The notes: a model not told the origin generated them from the sequence alone. 24,622 bases of DNA from JBBSTY01 sp038235385 (GCA_038235385.1 JBBSTY010000051.1:1-24622); one strand, 5' to 3'. Counted from the stretch's first letter, positions 7,566 to 16,282 are shown. Numbers and translations are program-made.

Positions 7566-8546
7566 ATGACCATCGAGATCGCCAAGGACGCACCGATCTA
7601 CGTCGCCGGCCACGCCGGCCTCGTGGGATCGGCGGTGATGCGCCACCTCGATGCCGAGGGGTACACCAACCTGCTCACCGCCCGGCGCGACCAGCTCGAC
7701 CTGCGCGACCAGGCGGCGGTCAACTACTGGTTCCGCGCCAACCGCCCCGAGTACGTCTTCCTCGTGGCCGGCACCGTGGGCGGCATCATGGCCAACTCCA
7801 CCCGCCCGGCGGAGTTCCTCTACGACAACATGATGATCCACGCCACGGTGGTGCACGCCAGCCATCTCTACGACGTGCGCAAGCTGCTGTACCTCGGCAG
7901 CTCGTGCATCTACCCCCGCATGGCCACCCAACCGATCACCGAGGACGAGCTGCTCACCGGCACGCTCGAACCCACCAACGAGGCCTACGCCCTGGCCAAG
8001 ATCACCGGCATCAAGCTCTGCGACTCCTACCACGAGCAGTACGGCTGCGACTTCGTCTCCGCCATGCCCACCAACCTCTACGGACCGAACGACAACTTCG
8101 ACCTCCAGAGCAGCCACGTGCTCCCGGCGCTCATCCGCAAGTTCGACGACGCCCGCGCCGCGGGCCGGTCCGAGGTCGAGATCTGGGGCACGGGATCGGC
8201 GCTGCGGGAGTTCCTCCACGTCGACGACCTCGCCGACGCCTGCCTGTTCCTGATCCGCAACTACGAGGGCCCCGGCCACATCAACGTCGGCTCGGGCCAC
8301 GACCTCAGCATCCGCGCGCTCGCCGAGATGGTCCGCGACATCGTCCACCCCGACGGCGAGCTGGTGTTCGACACGTCCAAGCCCGACGGCACACCCCGCA
8401 AGGTGCTCGACGTCAGCCGCCTCGATGCCCTCGGTTGGTCGTCCAAGATCGAGCTCCGCGAGGGGATCGAATCCACCTACGAGTGGTACCTCGCCAACCG
8501 CGAGCGCTTCGTGCGGGGACTCGATGACGCCCGCGTGCGCGTCTGA
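7566..8546 (+). CDS. fcl: GDP-L-fucose synthase (GDP-4-keto-6-deoxymannose epimerase/reductase)
   Basis: Product of 326 residues, the usual length for this short-chain dehydrogenase family. It converts GDP-4-keto-6-deoxy-D-mannose to GDP-L-fucose with NADPH, in the cytosol, supplying fucose for surface glycans. Evidence: the nucleotide-binding GHAGLVGSA (residues 15-23), a family-typical AGTVGGIMAN, the SSCIYPR segment (112-118) with the catalytic Ser, catalytic Tyr141 and Lys145 in YALAK, NLYGPNDNFDLQSSHVLPAL and the WGTGSALREFLHVDDLA block. ATG 7566 follows GGAAGCGAGGG. The partner GDP-mannose 4,6-dehydratase (gmd) is not in the window. The 241-base gap upstream, shared with the divergent sigma-like cluster, holds a 6-bp hairpin (7423-7437) and a GC palindrome (7404-7416), but I cannot pick a promoter. 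Confidence 0.95.
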   Translation: MTIEIAKDAPIYVAGHAGLVGSAVMRHLDAEGYTNLLTARRDQLDLRDQAAVNYWFRANRPEYVFLVAGTVGGIMANSTRPAEFLYDNMMIHATVVHASHLYDVRKLLYLGSSCIYPRMATQPITEDELLTGTLEPTNEAYALAKITGIKLCDSYHEQYGCDFVSAMPTNLYGPNDNFDLQSSHVLPALIRKFDDARAAGRSEVEIWGTGSALREFLHVDDLADACLFLIRNYEGPGHINVGSGHDLSIRALAEMVRDIVHPDGELVFDTSKPDGTPRKVLDVSRLDALGWSSKIELREGIESTYEWYLANRERFVRGLDDARVRV

Positions 8547-8767
8547 TCACCGTTCTCACGCGTCGCGCCGACACCGACCTCCGAAGCGGCTGACGCCCAC
8601 GAGCTGGCCTCGAGGGGGTCGCGGCGCGTCGACCTGCTCGCCTCTCCCCCCGCCGGACGCCGACGACGAGCTCGGGGCCGCAGCCCCCACGTTCGGGCTC
8701 ACCGGTGCCACGTCGCCCGTCGTCGACTCCGATCCGCCGGACCCGCTCCCGCAGACGTCGACGAGGG

Positions 8768-9433
8768 TCAGGACGGCGGCGCGACGATGACGCGGAAGGT
8801 CAGGTTGATGCGCTCGCCGACCGGGCGAGCGGTCTTGGGGATCTGGTGGTGCCAGCGCGCCTGGGTGGCGCCCCGCATCACCACGACGCTGCCGGGCTCG
8901 AGCACCAGCTCGAACGAGAGCGACGGATCGAACCGGTGACGGAAGCGGAACGGCCGCACCGCACCGAAGCTCACCGACGCGATCACCGGATCGATGCCGA
9001 GCTCGGGTTCGTCGTCGGCGTGCCAGGCCACGCTGTCGGCGCCGTCGCGGTAGCGGTTGCACAGCACGCTGTTGAACGTCACGCCGGCCTCGGGCTCGAC
9101 GGCGGCCTTCACCTCGAGCAGCGCCCGGGTCCACGGAAGGGCCTCCATCTCGATGCCCGAGTAGGTGTACGAGCAGCCCGGGTCGCCGTACCAGGCCTGG
9201 AGCCGCGGGATCGCGACGGACCGGCCGTACATCGACATCTCGTCCTGACGCCAGGCGGTGGTGGACAGCAGCTCGTCGGCCAGGCGCGTCTGCTCCGCGT
9301 GATCGAAGAAGCGGGGCAGGTGCACGATGTCGGCGTCGGGGGCGTCGACGCGCACCGCTCCAACGCGTCGCCCCGATCCGGCGCTCCCACCTTCGCCGCC
9401 GTCGAGGTCGAAGAGCCGGCTCTGCTCACGCAC
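8768..9433 (-). CDS. AlkB-family 2-oxoglutarate/Fe(II)-dependent dioxygenase
   Basis: Product of 221 residues from GTG 9433, matching the roughly 200-residue AlkB2/ALKBH-like proteins. These enzymes remove methyl groups from damaged bases such as 1-methyladenine and 3-methylcytosine in DNA or RNA by oxidation. Visible determinants are the iron ligands His138 and Asp140 (AWHADDEPELG), the third ligand His196 in RWHHQIPK, and the 2-oxoglutarate-binding Arg208 and Arg214 in RINLTFR. Also present are the typical PRLQAWYGDPG and FNSVLCNRYRDG stretches. Starts further upstream in the same frame would add a low-complexity Gly/Ala/Arg stretch and are not supported. It is divergent from the nitroreductase gene with a 141-base gap. 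The 221-base gap beyond its stop holds nothing I can identify. Confidence 0.93.
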   Translation of the reverse strand: MREQSRLFDLDGGEGGSAGSGRRVGAVRVDAPDADIVHLPRFFDHAEQTRLADELLSTTAWRQDEMSMYGRSVAIPRLQAWYGDPGCSYTYSGIEMEALPWTRALLEVKAAVEPEAGVTFNSVLCNRYRDGADSVAWHADDEPELGIDPVIASVSFGAVRPFRFRHRFDPSLSFELVLEPGSVVVMRGATQARWHHQIPKTARPVGERINLTFRVIVAPPS

Positions 9434-9574
9434 CGCTCCAGTGTGCCCCCGAACCGAACCCGCGCCACCCCACCGCCGTGCCGCTGCGCCGCCGCCCGCC
9501 GCCGCGGCCGCCCCCAACCGCCGACCGACCGCACCCCGGCGCGGTCCGACGTGACGACTCGTACAGTCGGTGCC

Positions 9575-10375
9575 ATGGCTCCTTCGGATGACACCGCGAC
9601 CGGCCCCTCCTACGCCGAGGTCCGCGAGGGCCTCAGCAGTCCGCTCGTCGAGATGATGACCACCCAGCGGGCGGTGCGCCGCCTCAAACCGGACCCGGTC
9701 GACGACGACATCGTGCTGCGGTGCATCGAGCTGGCCCTGAAGGCGCCGACCGGATCGAACGGGCAGAACTGGGAGTTCGTCATCGTCAAGGATCCGGCGG
9801 TCAAGGCGAAGTTGGCCGAGCGGTACCGCCAGGCGTGGCGCCTCTACGGCGGGGTGGGCCACTGGCTCGCCGAGCAGAGCCAGACCACCTCCGGGCTCGC
9901 CGGGCTGATCGGACGCGTGACGGGCCGCAGCGCCACCGAGAGCACCGGCGCGGGCGACGACGGGATGGCGAAGATCCTGCGCGCCGTCGAGTGGCAGGTC
10001 GATCACTTCGAGGAGCTCCCGGTGCTGGTGGTGCCGTGCCTGCGCGGCTCGAAGGCACCGTTCGTCCCGATGCCGGCCATCGCCGAGACGTCGTACTACG
10101 GCTCGATCTATCCGAGCGTCCAGAACCTCCTGCTGGCGGCGCGGGCCATGGGCCTGGGCGCATCGCTGATCACCCTGCCGCTGTGGTCGATGACGTCGGT
10201 GCGCAACGCGCTGGGCCTCCCGCTGACGGTGCAACCGTGCTGTGTTGTCCCGCTCGGGTGGCCCCAGGGCCGGTACGGGCCGACCACCCGCCGACCCGTG
10301 GGTGACGTGGTGCACGTGGACCGCTTCGGCAACCGTCCCTGGGAGGGCCAACGCCTGGACGATCCCACCACCTGA
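9575..10375 (+). CDS. Nitroreductase-family FMN-dependent oxidoreductase
   Basis: Product of 266 residues from ATG 9575. The nitroreductase fold is shown by the N-terminal TTQRAVRRLKPDPV (FMN-phosphate-binding Arg residues), KAPTGSNGQNWEFVIVKD (flavin contact) and, in the C-terminal half, SVQNLLLAARAMGLGASLIT, which is the helix pair that closes the active site. Members reduce nitro groups, quinones, enones or halogenated compounds with NAD(P)H; the substrate cannot be told. Residues about 90-130 form a Gly/Ser/Thr-rich insertion between the two halves, making it longer than minimal members. The same frame is open far upstream, but that part is antisense to alkB and is not coding. It converges on the lipoprotein gene, with a hairpin between them. 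Confidence 0.92.
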   Translation: MAPSDDTATGPSYAEVREGLSSPLVEMMTTQRAVRRLKPDPVDDDIVLRCIELALKAPTGSNGQNWEFVIVKDPAVKAKLAERYRQAWRLYGGVGHWLAEQSQTTSGLAGLIGRVTGRSATESTGAGDDGMAKILRAVEWQVDHFEELPVLVVPCLRGSKAPFVPMPAIAETSYYGSIYPSVQNLLLAARAMGLGASLITLPLWSMTSVRNALGLPLTVQPCCVVPLGWPQGRYGPTTRRPVGDVVHVDRFGNRPWEGQRLDDPTT

Positions 10376-10382
10376 TCGATCA

Positions 10383-10418
10383 GGACCGGCACCCGCCCAG
10401 GTCGGGGTTCGCCGGTCC
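10383..10418. terminator. Hairpin between convergent genes, candidate bidirectional terminator
   Basis: GGACCGGC (10383-10390) and GCCGGTCC (10411-10418) form a perfect 8-bp stem. Inside, ACCC can pair with GGGT across a small bulge. It lies 8 bases after the nitroreductase stop and 24 bases from the lipoprotein stop on the other strand. There is no T-run. Confidence 0.5.
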
Positions 10419-10441
10419 GGGAGGTCGGGCGCCGAGGCCGA

Positions 10442-11890
10442 TCAGGCGGGGCCGACGGTCACGATCGGCGGCGCGGCCAACTGGTCCGACCAGGCGCTCG
10501 CCAACCCGGCGATGAGGCCGGGATCGGTGGGTGCGCCGCTGAAGGCGATCGTGCGGACGCCCTGCAGCGTCTCGGCGGCGCCCGCCGACGGATCGGTGTT
10601 GTCGATCCCGCCGACGATCGACGGCCCGGCTGCCCCGAGGAACGACGAGTCACCCCAGCACTGCTGCTCGGGCGGCGTCGTCTGATCCCGGTTGAACCAC
10701 TCGACCTTGGATTCGAAGCCCCCGGGTGGGTCGATGCTGGAGCGGTAGGCGACGTGGCTGAGCACCGTGCCCTGCTCGCCCGACACCGCCTCCCACCGGA
10801 CCGGGGTGGTCGGCACCGCGTCGAGCACGCCGTCGATGGTGACACCATCGGGGACCGACTCGCTCTGGTAGGTCATGCCGACCGCCGCGCTGCTGAAGTC
10901 GATGAAGTCCATCACCCCCGGGATGGCGTGCACCCGCAGGTCGGTCACGACGACCTCCTGGTTGCGGTACATGAGGTGGGTGCGCTGGGTGAGCGGACCG
11001 CTGTTGGCCCCGACGTACGAACGGATGCCGCGCACGGGGCCGTCGATGTTGGCCACGAAGGCACCCTCCTCGGCGGCGAACGTGGCGTTGGAGCGACCGC
11101 AGAAGTTCACCGCGAACTGGTTCTTCAGGCCGTCGAGGATGTCGACGCCGGTGGACGACGAGGGGTCGAGCTTCCAGGAGGTCTCGTACCAGCGGTCGGT
11201 GTAGTCGATCGAGTAGGCGTTCGTGGTGACCGTCGAGGTCTCGGGGTTGGGGCCGGTGCGGCGCTTGTAGGTCGTCTTGTAGGCGCCGCTGGTGAGGTTG
11301 AACCGGTAGTCGACGTAGTCCTTGCCGGCCGACGGCTCGAGCGAGCCGTCGGAGCGGAAGAGGTACACCGACGAGGACCTGGCGCTGTCGGCGGGATCGG
11401 TCAACGTCACCCGCACGCCCGATCCCGGCTGGACGCCGGCCGGATCCGCGCTGGAGGCGTCGCGTTCGCCACCGGCGTCGCCGGTCATGAACACCAGTTC
11501 GTCGTCGGCGTCGAAGGTGGGGTCGGGGTCGGCACCGACCCAGGTGTTCGGATCCGCGTACTGCACCTCGCTGACCGACCCGGAACCCGATCCGTAGACG
11601 GTGCCGGTCGTTCCCGCCACCGTGTTGTTCTGCGGCGGCGTACCGAACTTGACCATCTTGCGCTGGTCGATCTGCACGGGGATCTGGCGCCACTGCGCCA
11701 CGTCGTCGACCCGGAAGGAGGAGAAGGCCACGACGGACGACGGCGTCGTGCCGACGAGCGCGGGGAGGTCGGCCCCGGTGAGCACCTGCGGGGCGTCGAC
11801 CCGGCCGAGCGTCCCTCCGGTCTCGCATCCCGACAGGACGGCGGCAGCCGCCACGACGGTGGCTCCCACGGCAAGCGTTCGCAGACGCAT
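10442..11890 (-). CDS. Secreted lipoprotein of unknown function
   Basis: Product of 482 residues from ATG 11890, which has GGGGGAG five bases upstream. The N-terminus MRLRTLAVGA followed by an Ala/Val core and the lipobox LSGC (Cys22) is a textbook lipoprotein signal, so the mature protein should be anchored to the outer face of the membrane. The longer upstream reading would bury this signal and is rejected. The mature part is rich in Asp, Ser, Thr and Tyr, with WRQIPVQIDQR near residue 70 and TFDADDELVFMTGDAGG near 125, and looks like an all-beta extracellular domain. Two further Cys (NFCGRSN, QQCWGD) could pair. I do not recognise a named family. It is divergent from the cell-wall subtilase across 182 bases, so both may be controlled together and act at the surface. 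Confidence 0.88.
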   Translation of the reverse strand: MRLRTLAVGATVVAAAAVLSGCETGGTLGRVDAPQVLTGADLPALVGTTPSSVVAFSSFRVDDVAQWRQIPVQIDQRKMVKFGTPPQNNTVAGTTGTVYGSGSGSVSEVQYADPNTWVGADPDPTFDADDELVFMTGDAGGERDASSADPAGVQPGSGVRVTLTDPADSARSSSVYLFRSDGSLEPSAGKDYVDYRFNLTSGAYKTTYKRRTGPNPETSTVTTNAYSIDYTDRWYETSWKLDPSSSTGVDILDGLKNQFAVNFCGRSNATFAAEEGAFVANIDGPVRGIRSYVGANSGPLTQRTHLMYRNQEVVVTDLRVHAIPGVMDFIDFSSAAVGMTYQSESVPDGVTIDGVLDAVPTTPVRWEAVSGEQGTVLSHVAYRSSIDPPGGFESKVEWFNRDQTTPPEQQCWGDSSFLGAAGPSIVGGIDNTDPSAGAAETLQGVRTIAFSGAPTDPGLIAGLASAWSDQLAAPPIVTVGPA

Positions 11891-11971
11891 CAGATCTCCC
11901 CCAAGGTCCTGATCGGCGCGCCCGGCGGCGCAGGTCACACCGTATCGTCACCGGCCGGCCGCCGGTTGGGC

Positions 11972-12003
11972 ACGGCGCGGCCGTCCGGGGTGCGCCGCGC
12001 CGT
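11972..12003. promoter_or_regulatory. Inverted repeat in the lipoprotein/subtilase divergent region
   Basis: ACGGCGCGG (11972-11980) and CCGCGCCGT (11995-12003) are perfect 9-bp arms with a 14-base spacer, 69 bases upstream of the subtilase start and 81 bases upstream of the lipoprotein start. A second, shorter palindrome (ACCGGC/GCCGGT, 11950-11966) lies beside it. This could be a regulator site for the divergent pair or a 5' UTR structure; no regulator gene is adjacent. Confidence 0.35.
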
Positions 12004-12072
12004 CGATCCGTGACCCGATAGCGTCGGCGCGTTGCGGGGAACGTGGGACCGCCGCGGGCAAGGGGAGCGAGC

Positions 12073-15000
12073 ATGCAGCGATCGGACAACCCGAGGCGCG
12101 CCGAGCGGGGACGACGGACGAACCCGAGCTCGACGCGTCATCCGTCGTCACCCGAGCTCGGACGGTCGTCGCCGTCGGCCCGCCTGGCCGCGGGCGTGGC
12201 GGCCGTCGCCCTGGCCTTCGTCGTCGTGACGCTCCCGGCACCCGCTCCGGCCACGGTCGGTGCCCCGGCGCCAGCCGCTGCCCTCAGTGTCGTCGACCCG
12301 CCGCCCGAGGTCCTCGACTGCACCGACTGGCGATACGGGCCCGCCGACGAACCGGCGTCGCTGCCCGACGAGTACGACCGCACCGACTACAAGCGGACGT
12401 CGCTCCGCGACCCGCGACCCGCGTTGGCGAGCTCACCCCAGAACCAATGCGGGCAGAAGGGCGCGGCCCTCGACCTCGCCTGGGGCCGCACCACCGGGTC
12501 GGACGACATCCTCATCGCCGTGCTCGACTCGGGCATCGAGTGGCGCAACGCACGGGCCATGGCCGACCTCGCCACCAAGGCGCACGTCAATCTCGGCGAA
12601 GCGCAGCCACCGTGCATCGCCGACACCCCCGACGGTGACTGCAACGGCGACGGCGTGTTCGACATCACCGACTTCGGGCCCATCGCCGATCGCAACGGCA
12701 ACGGCCTCGCCGACCCCGAGGACCTCATCTCGGATCCCGCGTTCTCGAACGGCGTCGACGACGACGGCAACGGGTACGTCGACGACATCTCCGGATGGGA
12801 TTTCCTGACCGGCGACAACAACCCGTTCGACACCGTCTCCTACGGGCACGGCACGGGTGAGGCGACCGACTCCACCGCAGCCGCGAACGGCACGGGCGAC
12901 GTCGGGAGCTGTCCGCAGTGCCGGTTCCTGCCCGTCCGGGTCAGCGACTCGTTCATCGCCGACGGCGGCCGGTTCGCGGCAGGGGTGCTGTTCGGCCTCG
13001 ACCAGGGCGCCGACGTGATCCAGGAGGCGCTCGGAGGCCTGAACAACCCGAGGCAGGCCCAAGCCGCCATCGACGCCGCCTACCACCGCGGGGTGGTGGT
13101 CGTCGCGTCGATGGCCGACGAGGCCAGCGCGCACCCGAACCTGCCCGGTTCGCTGGAGCGCACCATGACCGTCAACTCGGTCACCGAGAAGAAGAACGAC
13201 CTCATCGGGCCCGGCACCGTCGAGGGCTACCTGGCCCTCAACGGGTGCACCAACTTCGGAGGGCGAACGTTCGTGTCGGTGTCGTCGAGCTCGTGCTCGT
13301 CCGAGGCCACTGGGCAGTCGGCGGGCATGATCGGCCTCGTCGAGGGCTACGCCCGCGAGCTCGGCGTCGCCCCGAACCCCGCCCTCGTCGGTCTCGGCGG
13401 GGCGGCGGCGGGCGACGTGCTCACCGCCAACGAGGTCATGCAACTGGTGCGGTCCAGCGCCGACGACATCGACTTCTCCACACCGAACGGCGTCGACCCG
13501 GCCAACAACTTCGGCATGTCGAACGGCAGTCCGCTGCTCGACACGGTTCGCTACCCCACCCGACCGGGTTGGGACGAGATCCACGGCTACGGCCGCTTCA
13601 ACGCCTACGAGCTGCTGCGCGCCGTCGAGGCCGAGGCCATCCCGCCCGAAGCGATGATCGACGGGCCCTCGTGGTTCGACGTCCTCCCCGCATCGGGAAC
13701 GGTCGCGGTCTCCGGCACCGTCGCCGCCGAGCGGGCCGACTCCTACGACTACGAGGTGCAGTGGGCACCCGGCGTGCAGGGGCCCGAGTACCCGGGCACC
13801 GACACCTGGACGGTGATTGGCGGCCAGGACGGACTGACGGCGCCGATGTCGGGCACGCTCGCCTCGCTCGACCTCGCGTCGGTGGCGGCGGCGCTGCCCG
13901 ACGGCGCCACCGGCGCGCCCGTCGACCCGGCCGACGCGGACCGTCCCGACGAGGAGCGGTTCTCGGTGCGGCTCCGCGTCGTGGTCACCGCCCACGGCGG
14001 GCCGGGCGACGGCCTCCGCGGCGAGATGCAGAAGCAGGTGTTCGTCCACGACGACCCCGACCTGCGACCCGGATACCCCCAGCGCATCGACGGGGTCGGC
14101 GCCGCGAGCCCCAGCTTCGTCGACGTCGACGGTGACGGCATTGACGAGCTGGTGCTCGGCACCGACGACGGTTGGATCCACGCGTGGCGGCCGGACGGTT
14201 CCGAGCTGCCCGGCTTCCCGATCGGCACGGCGGTGTCGCCGTGGTGGCCGTCGGGTTCGGCCTCGGCGATCGCCGACGGCATCGAACCGCACCAGGGAGC
14301 CCTGATGCTCGGAGGCCCCGCCATCGGCGACCTCGACCGCAACGGCACGCGCGAGCTCGTCGCCGCCGACCTCGACGGACGCGTGACCATCTGGTCCACG
14401 AGTGGCGTGCGCCTCGTCACCGTCGGCGTGAACCCCGACTACTCCCGCGACGATGCGGCGGCCCAGGACGAGTTCAACCGGACCAAGGCCGGGTTCATGT
14501 CGTCGCCGTCGCTCGGCGATCTCGACGGTGATGGTGATCTGGAGATCGTGGCGGCCGCTCTCGACCGTCATGTCTACGCCTGGCACCACGACGGAACGCC
14601 CGTGGCCGGCTTCCCCGTGCTCGTCGTGGATCCGGCCAAGGTCGCGTCGGGGGACCCCGTCCCCCATCGGGTCACCTGCGCGGCCGGATCCGGGGTCGCC
14701 GACGGTGGCGAGCGCCTCGCCACCCCGACGCTCGCCGACCTCGACGGCGACGGCCGGCCCGAGATCGTCGTCGGCGGCCAGGAGCAGTACGAGGAGGTGC
14801 CGAACATCGGCGACGGCGCCGCCGCGCTCGCGTTGCTCGGCGCCACCGGTTCGGCCGGCAACAGCCGGGTCTACGCCATCTCGCCCGACGGAGCGGGCGC
14901 CACCGTGTCGCCGTCCTCGCCGACGCATCCGAACGCCCAGGCGTTCCTCCCCGGCTGGCCGGTCGCCGTGGCCCAGGCGTCGCTCAACCTGCTCCCCACC

Positions 15001-16083
15001 ATCGGCGACGGCGTGGCCATGCCTGCGGCGGTCGGCGAGGTCAACGCCGCCAACCCGGGGCCCGAGGTGGTCGTGGCCTCGTCCGCCGGGCCTGTCTACG
15101 TGCTCGACGCCGCCGGCAACAGCGTCTACGGCTCGACACCGGCAGGCGACCTGCCGCTGTTCTGGAGCGCCGGCCTCGGCCTCGAGGACGCCGACCAGTT
15201 CGGTTCGGCGCGCAACAGCAACGACCTCGCCGCCTCGTTCGTCGGCTTCGGCGGCCTCAGCATCGGCGACCTCACCGGCGACGGAGTCGCCGACGTCACC
15301 GCGCCGACCGCCGGTCTGACCCGCTTGATCGACCTCCTCCTGCCGGACCAGCAGCTCCCCAGCGACGATCAGCTCTCGATGTGGGACGGCAGCACCCGGA
15401 TGCCGCTCGTCGGGTCGCCCCAGGCGGTGGCCGACCTCGCCTTCTTCGTGCAGCCGGCCGTCGCCGATCTCGACGGCGACGGGAACCTCGAGACGGTCGC
15501 GGGCAACAGCACCTACACGCTGTCGGCGTTCTCGGCGTCGGGCGCCGCGCCCGACGGCTGGCCCAAGCTCACCGGTGGCTGGACCGTGGGCACCCCGGCG
15601 ATCGGTGACTGGGACGGCGACGGCGCGCTCGATGTCGCCACCCCCCGGCGCGACGGCGTGCTGCTCGTGTGGTCGGCGGCACCCGGTTCGGCGACGGACG
15701 GGGCCGGCGTGGCGTGGGCCGGGTGGGGGTGCGACTCGTACCACTCGGGCTCGTGCGTCGACACCGCCGCCGCGCCTCTCGAACCGGTCGACCCCGTCGA
15801 ACCGACCACCACCACGACGGCGCCCTCCGAGACCACCTCCACCACCGGCGCCGTCCCCCCGCCACCCGCCGACGACGCATCTGGACCCTCGACCGGCGCC
15901 GGCGCCGACGCCGCCGCCGATGCCTACGGCTCGGGCTCGGGCACGGACTCGGGCGCCGACTCGTCGCGCTCGTCGACGGGCTCACTCCCGGTCACCGGAG
16001 CCACGATCGGTCTGCTCGCCGCCGTCGGCGTCGCGCTCGTCCTCGCCGGACGCGCCCTCCTCGCCGCCCGCCGCCGCCCCTGA
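12073..16083 (+). CDS. Secreted S8 (subtilisin-like) serine protease with FG-GAP/VCBS repeats and LPxTG-type sorting signal
   Basis: Product of 1336 residues; ATG 12073 is preceded by AGGGGAG (12061-12067). A basic N-terminus and a hydrophobic stretch at about 36-55 form a long signal peptide. The S8 domain (about 130-520) has the triad Asp152 (AVLDSGIEW), His259 (YGHGTGEATD) and Ser416 (TGQSAGM). The oxyanion-hole position, normally Asn in AAGN, is Asp349 in ASMADEA. Between Asp and His lie three Asp/Gly/Asn-rich loops (for example DRNGNGLADPEDL) that look like calcium sites. From about residue 670 come FG-GAP repeats such as DVDGDGIDELVLG, DLDGDGDLEIVAA and DWDGDGALDVATP, probably a calcium-binding beta-propeller. 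The end has a Thr/Pro/Ser-rich wall-spanning stretch, LPVTG (1305-1309), a hydrophobic segment and AARRRP, so a sortase should anchor it to the wall. Probable surface protease. Confidence 0.93.
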   Translation: MQRSDNPRRAERGRRTNPSSTRHPSSPELGRSSPSARLAAGVAAVALAFVVVTLPAPAPATVGAPAPAAALSVVDPPPEVLDCTDWRYGPADEPASLPDEYDRTDYKRTSLRDPRPALASSPQNQCGQKGAALDLAWGRTTGSDDILIAVLDSGIEWRNARAMADLATKAHVNLGEAQPPCIADTPDGDCNGDGVFDITDFGPIADRNGNGLADPEDLISDPAFSNGVDDDGNGYVDDISGWDFLTGDNNPFDTVSYGHGTGEATDSTAAANGTGDVGSCPQCRFLPVRVSDSFIADGGRFAAGVLFGLDQGADVIQEALGGLNNPRQAQAAIDAAYHRGVVVVASMADEASAHPNLPGSLERTMTVNSVTEKKNDLIGPGTVEGYLALNGCTNFGGRTFVSVSSSSCSSEATGQSAGMIGLVEGYARELGVAPNPALVGLGGAAAGDVLTANEVMQLVRSSADDIDFSTPNGVDPANNFGMSNGSPLLDTVRYPTRPGWDEIHGYGRFNAYELLRAVEAEAIPPEAMIDGPSWFDVLPASGTVAVSGTVAAERADSYDYEVQWAPGVQGPEYPGTDTWTVIGGQDGLTAPMSGTLASLDLASVAAALPDGATGAPVDPADADRPDEERFSVRLRVVVTAHGGPGDGLRGEMQKQVFVHDDPDLRPGYPQRIDGVGAASPSFVDVDGDGIDELVLGTDDGWIHAWRPDGSELPGFPIGTAVSPWWPSGSASAIADGIEPHQGALMLGGPAIGDLDRNGTRELVAADLDGRVTIWSTSGVRLVTVGVNPDYSRDDAAAQDEFNRTKAGFMSSPSLGDLDGDGDLEIVAAALDRHVYAWHHDGTPVAGFPVLVVDPAKVASGDPVPHRVTCAAGSGVADGGERLATPTLADLDGDGRPEIVVGGQEQYEEVPNIGDGAAALALLGATGSAGNSRVYAISPDGAGATVSPSSPTHPNAQAFLPGWPVAVAQASLNLLPTIGDGVAMPAAVGEVNAANPGPEVVVASSAGPVYVLDAAGNSVYGSTPAGDLPLFWSAGLGLEDADQFGSARNSNDLAASFVGFGGLSIGDLTGDGVADVTAPTAGLTRLIDLLLPDQQLPSDDQLSMWDGSTRMPLVGSPQAVADLAFFVQPAVADLDGDGNLETVAGNSTYTLSAFSASGAAPDGWPKLTGGWTVGTPAIGDWDGDGALDVATPRRDGVLLVWSAAPGSATDGAGVAWAGWGCDSYHSGSCVDTAAAPLEPVDPVEPTTTTTAPSETTSTTGAVPPPPADDASGPSTGAGADAAADAYGSGSGTDSGADSSRSSTGSLPVTGATIGLLAAVGVALVLAGRALLAARRRP

Positions 16084-16111
16084 CCCCTCACCCGATCTCT
16101 CACCGACAAGA

Positions 16112-16166
16112 CCCCAACATGCGTCGCGCCACCGCGCCCCGCACCGCGGGGCGGCGCACGAACGGG
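16112..16166. repeat. 55-bp palindromic repeat, copy 1
   Basis: First of two copies 96 bases apart, about 91% identical (5 differences in 55 by eye). It can fold with outer arms TGCGTC/GGCGCA and an inner GCCCCGC/GCGGGGC stem over a three-base loop. It lies between the stops of the convergent subtilase and methyltransferase genes. Confidence 0.7.
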
Positions 16167-16207
16167 TTGCTGCCCCGACCCCGCACCCCCTCGAACCTCG
16201 CAAAACC

Positions 16208-16262
16208 CCCCAACCTGCGTGGCGCCACCGCGCCCCGCGCCGCGGTGCGACGCACGAACGGG
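16208..16262. repeat. 55-bp palindromic repeat, copy 2
   Basis: Second copy of the element at 16112-16166. The outer arm is kept as TGCGT/ACGCA. The inner stem is rebuilt as CACCGCG/CGCGGTG because of the base changes. The copies together may be a REP-like element or a double bidirectional terminator. Confidence 0.7.
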
Positions 16263-16282
16263 AGGGGTGACGTGGACGCGGG

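Noticed and set aside
8547..8767. Low-complexity Gly/Ser/Ala frame beyond the AlkB-family stop
   Set aside because: No start or ribosome binding site of its own, and biased composition; treated as non-coding.
8705..9574. Extension of the nitroreductase frame 290 codons upstream
   Set aside because: It is antisense to the AlkB-family gene, whose active-site motifs are intact; the nitroreductase begins at ATG 9575.
12433..15744. A 1103-residue minus-strand frame opposite the subtilase
   Set aside because: The plus strand has the signal peptide, protease triad, FG-GAP repeats and sorting signal; the antisense frame has no recognisable feature.
16084..16282. CRISPR array, because of the repeated 55-bp unit
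   Set aside because: Only two copies, palindromic across most of the unit, with a 41-base interval and no cas genes nearby.
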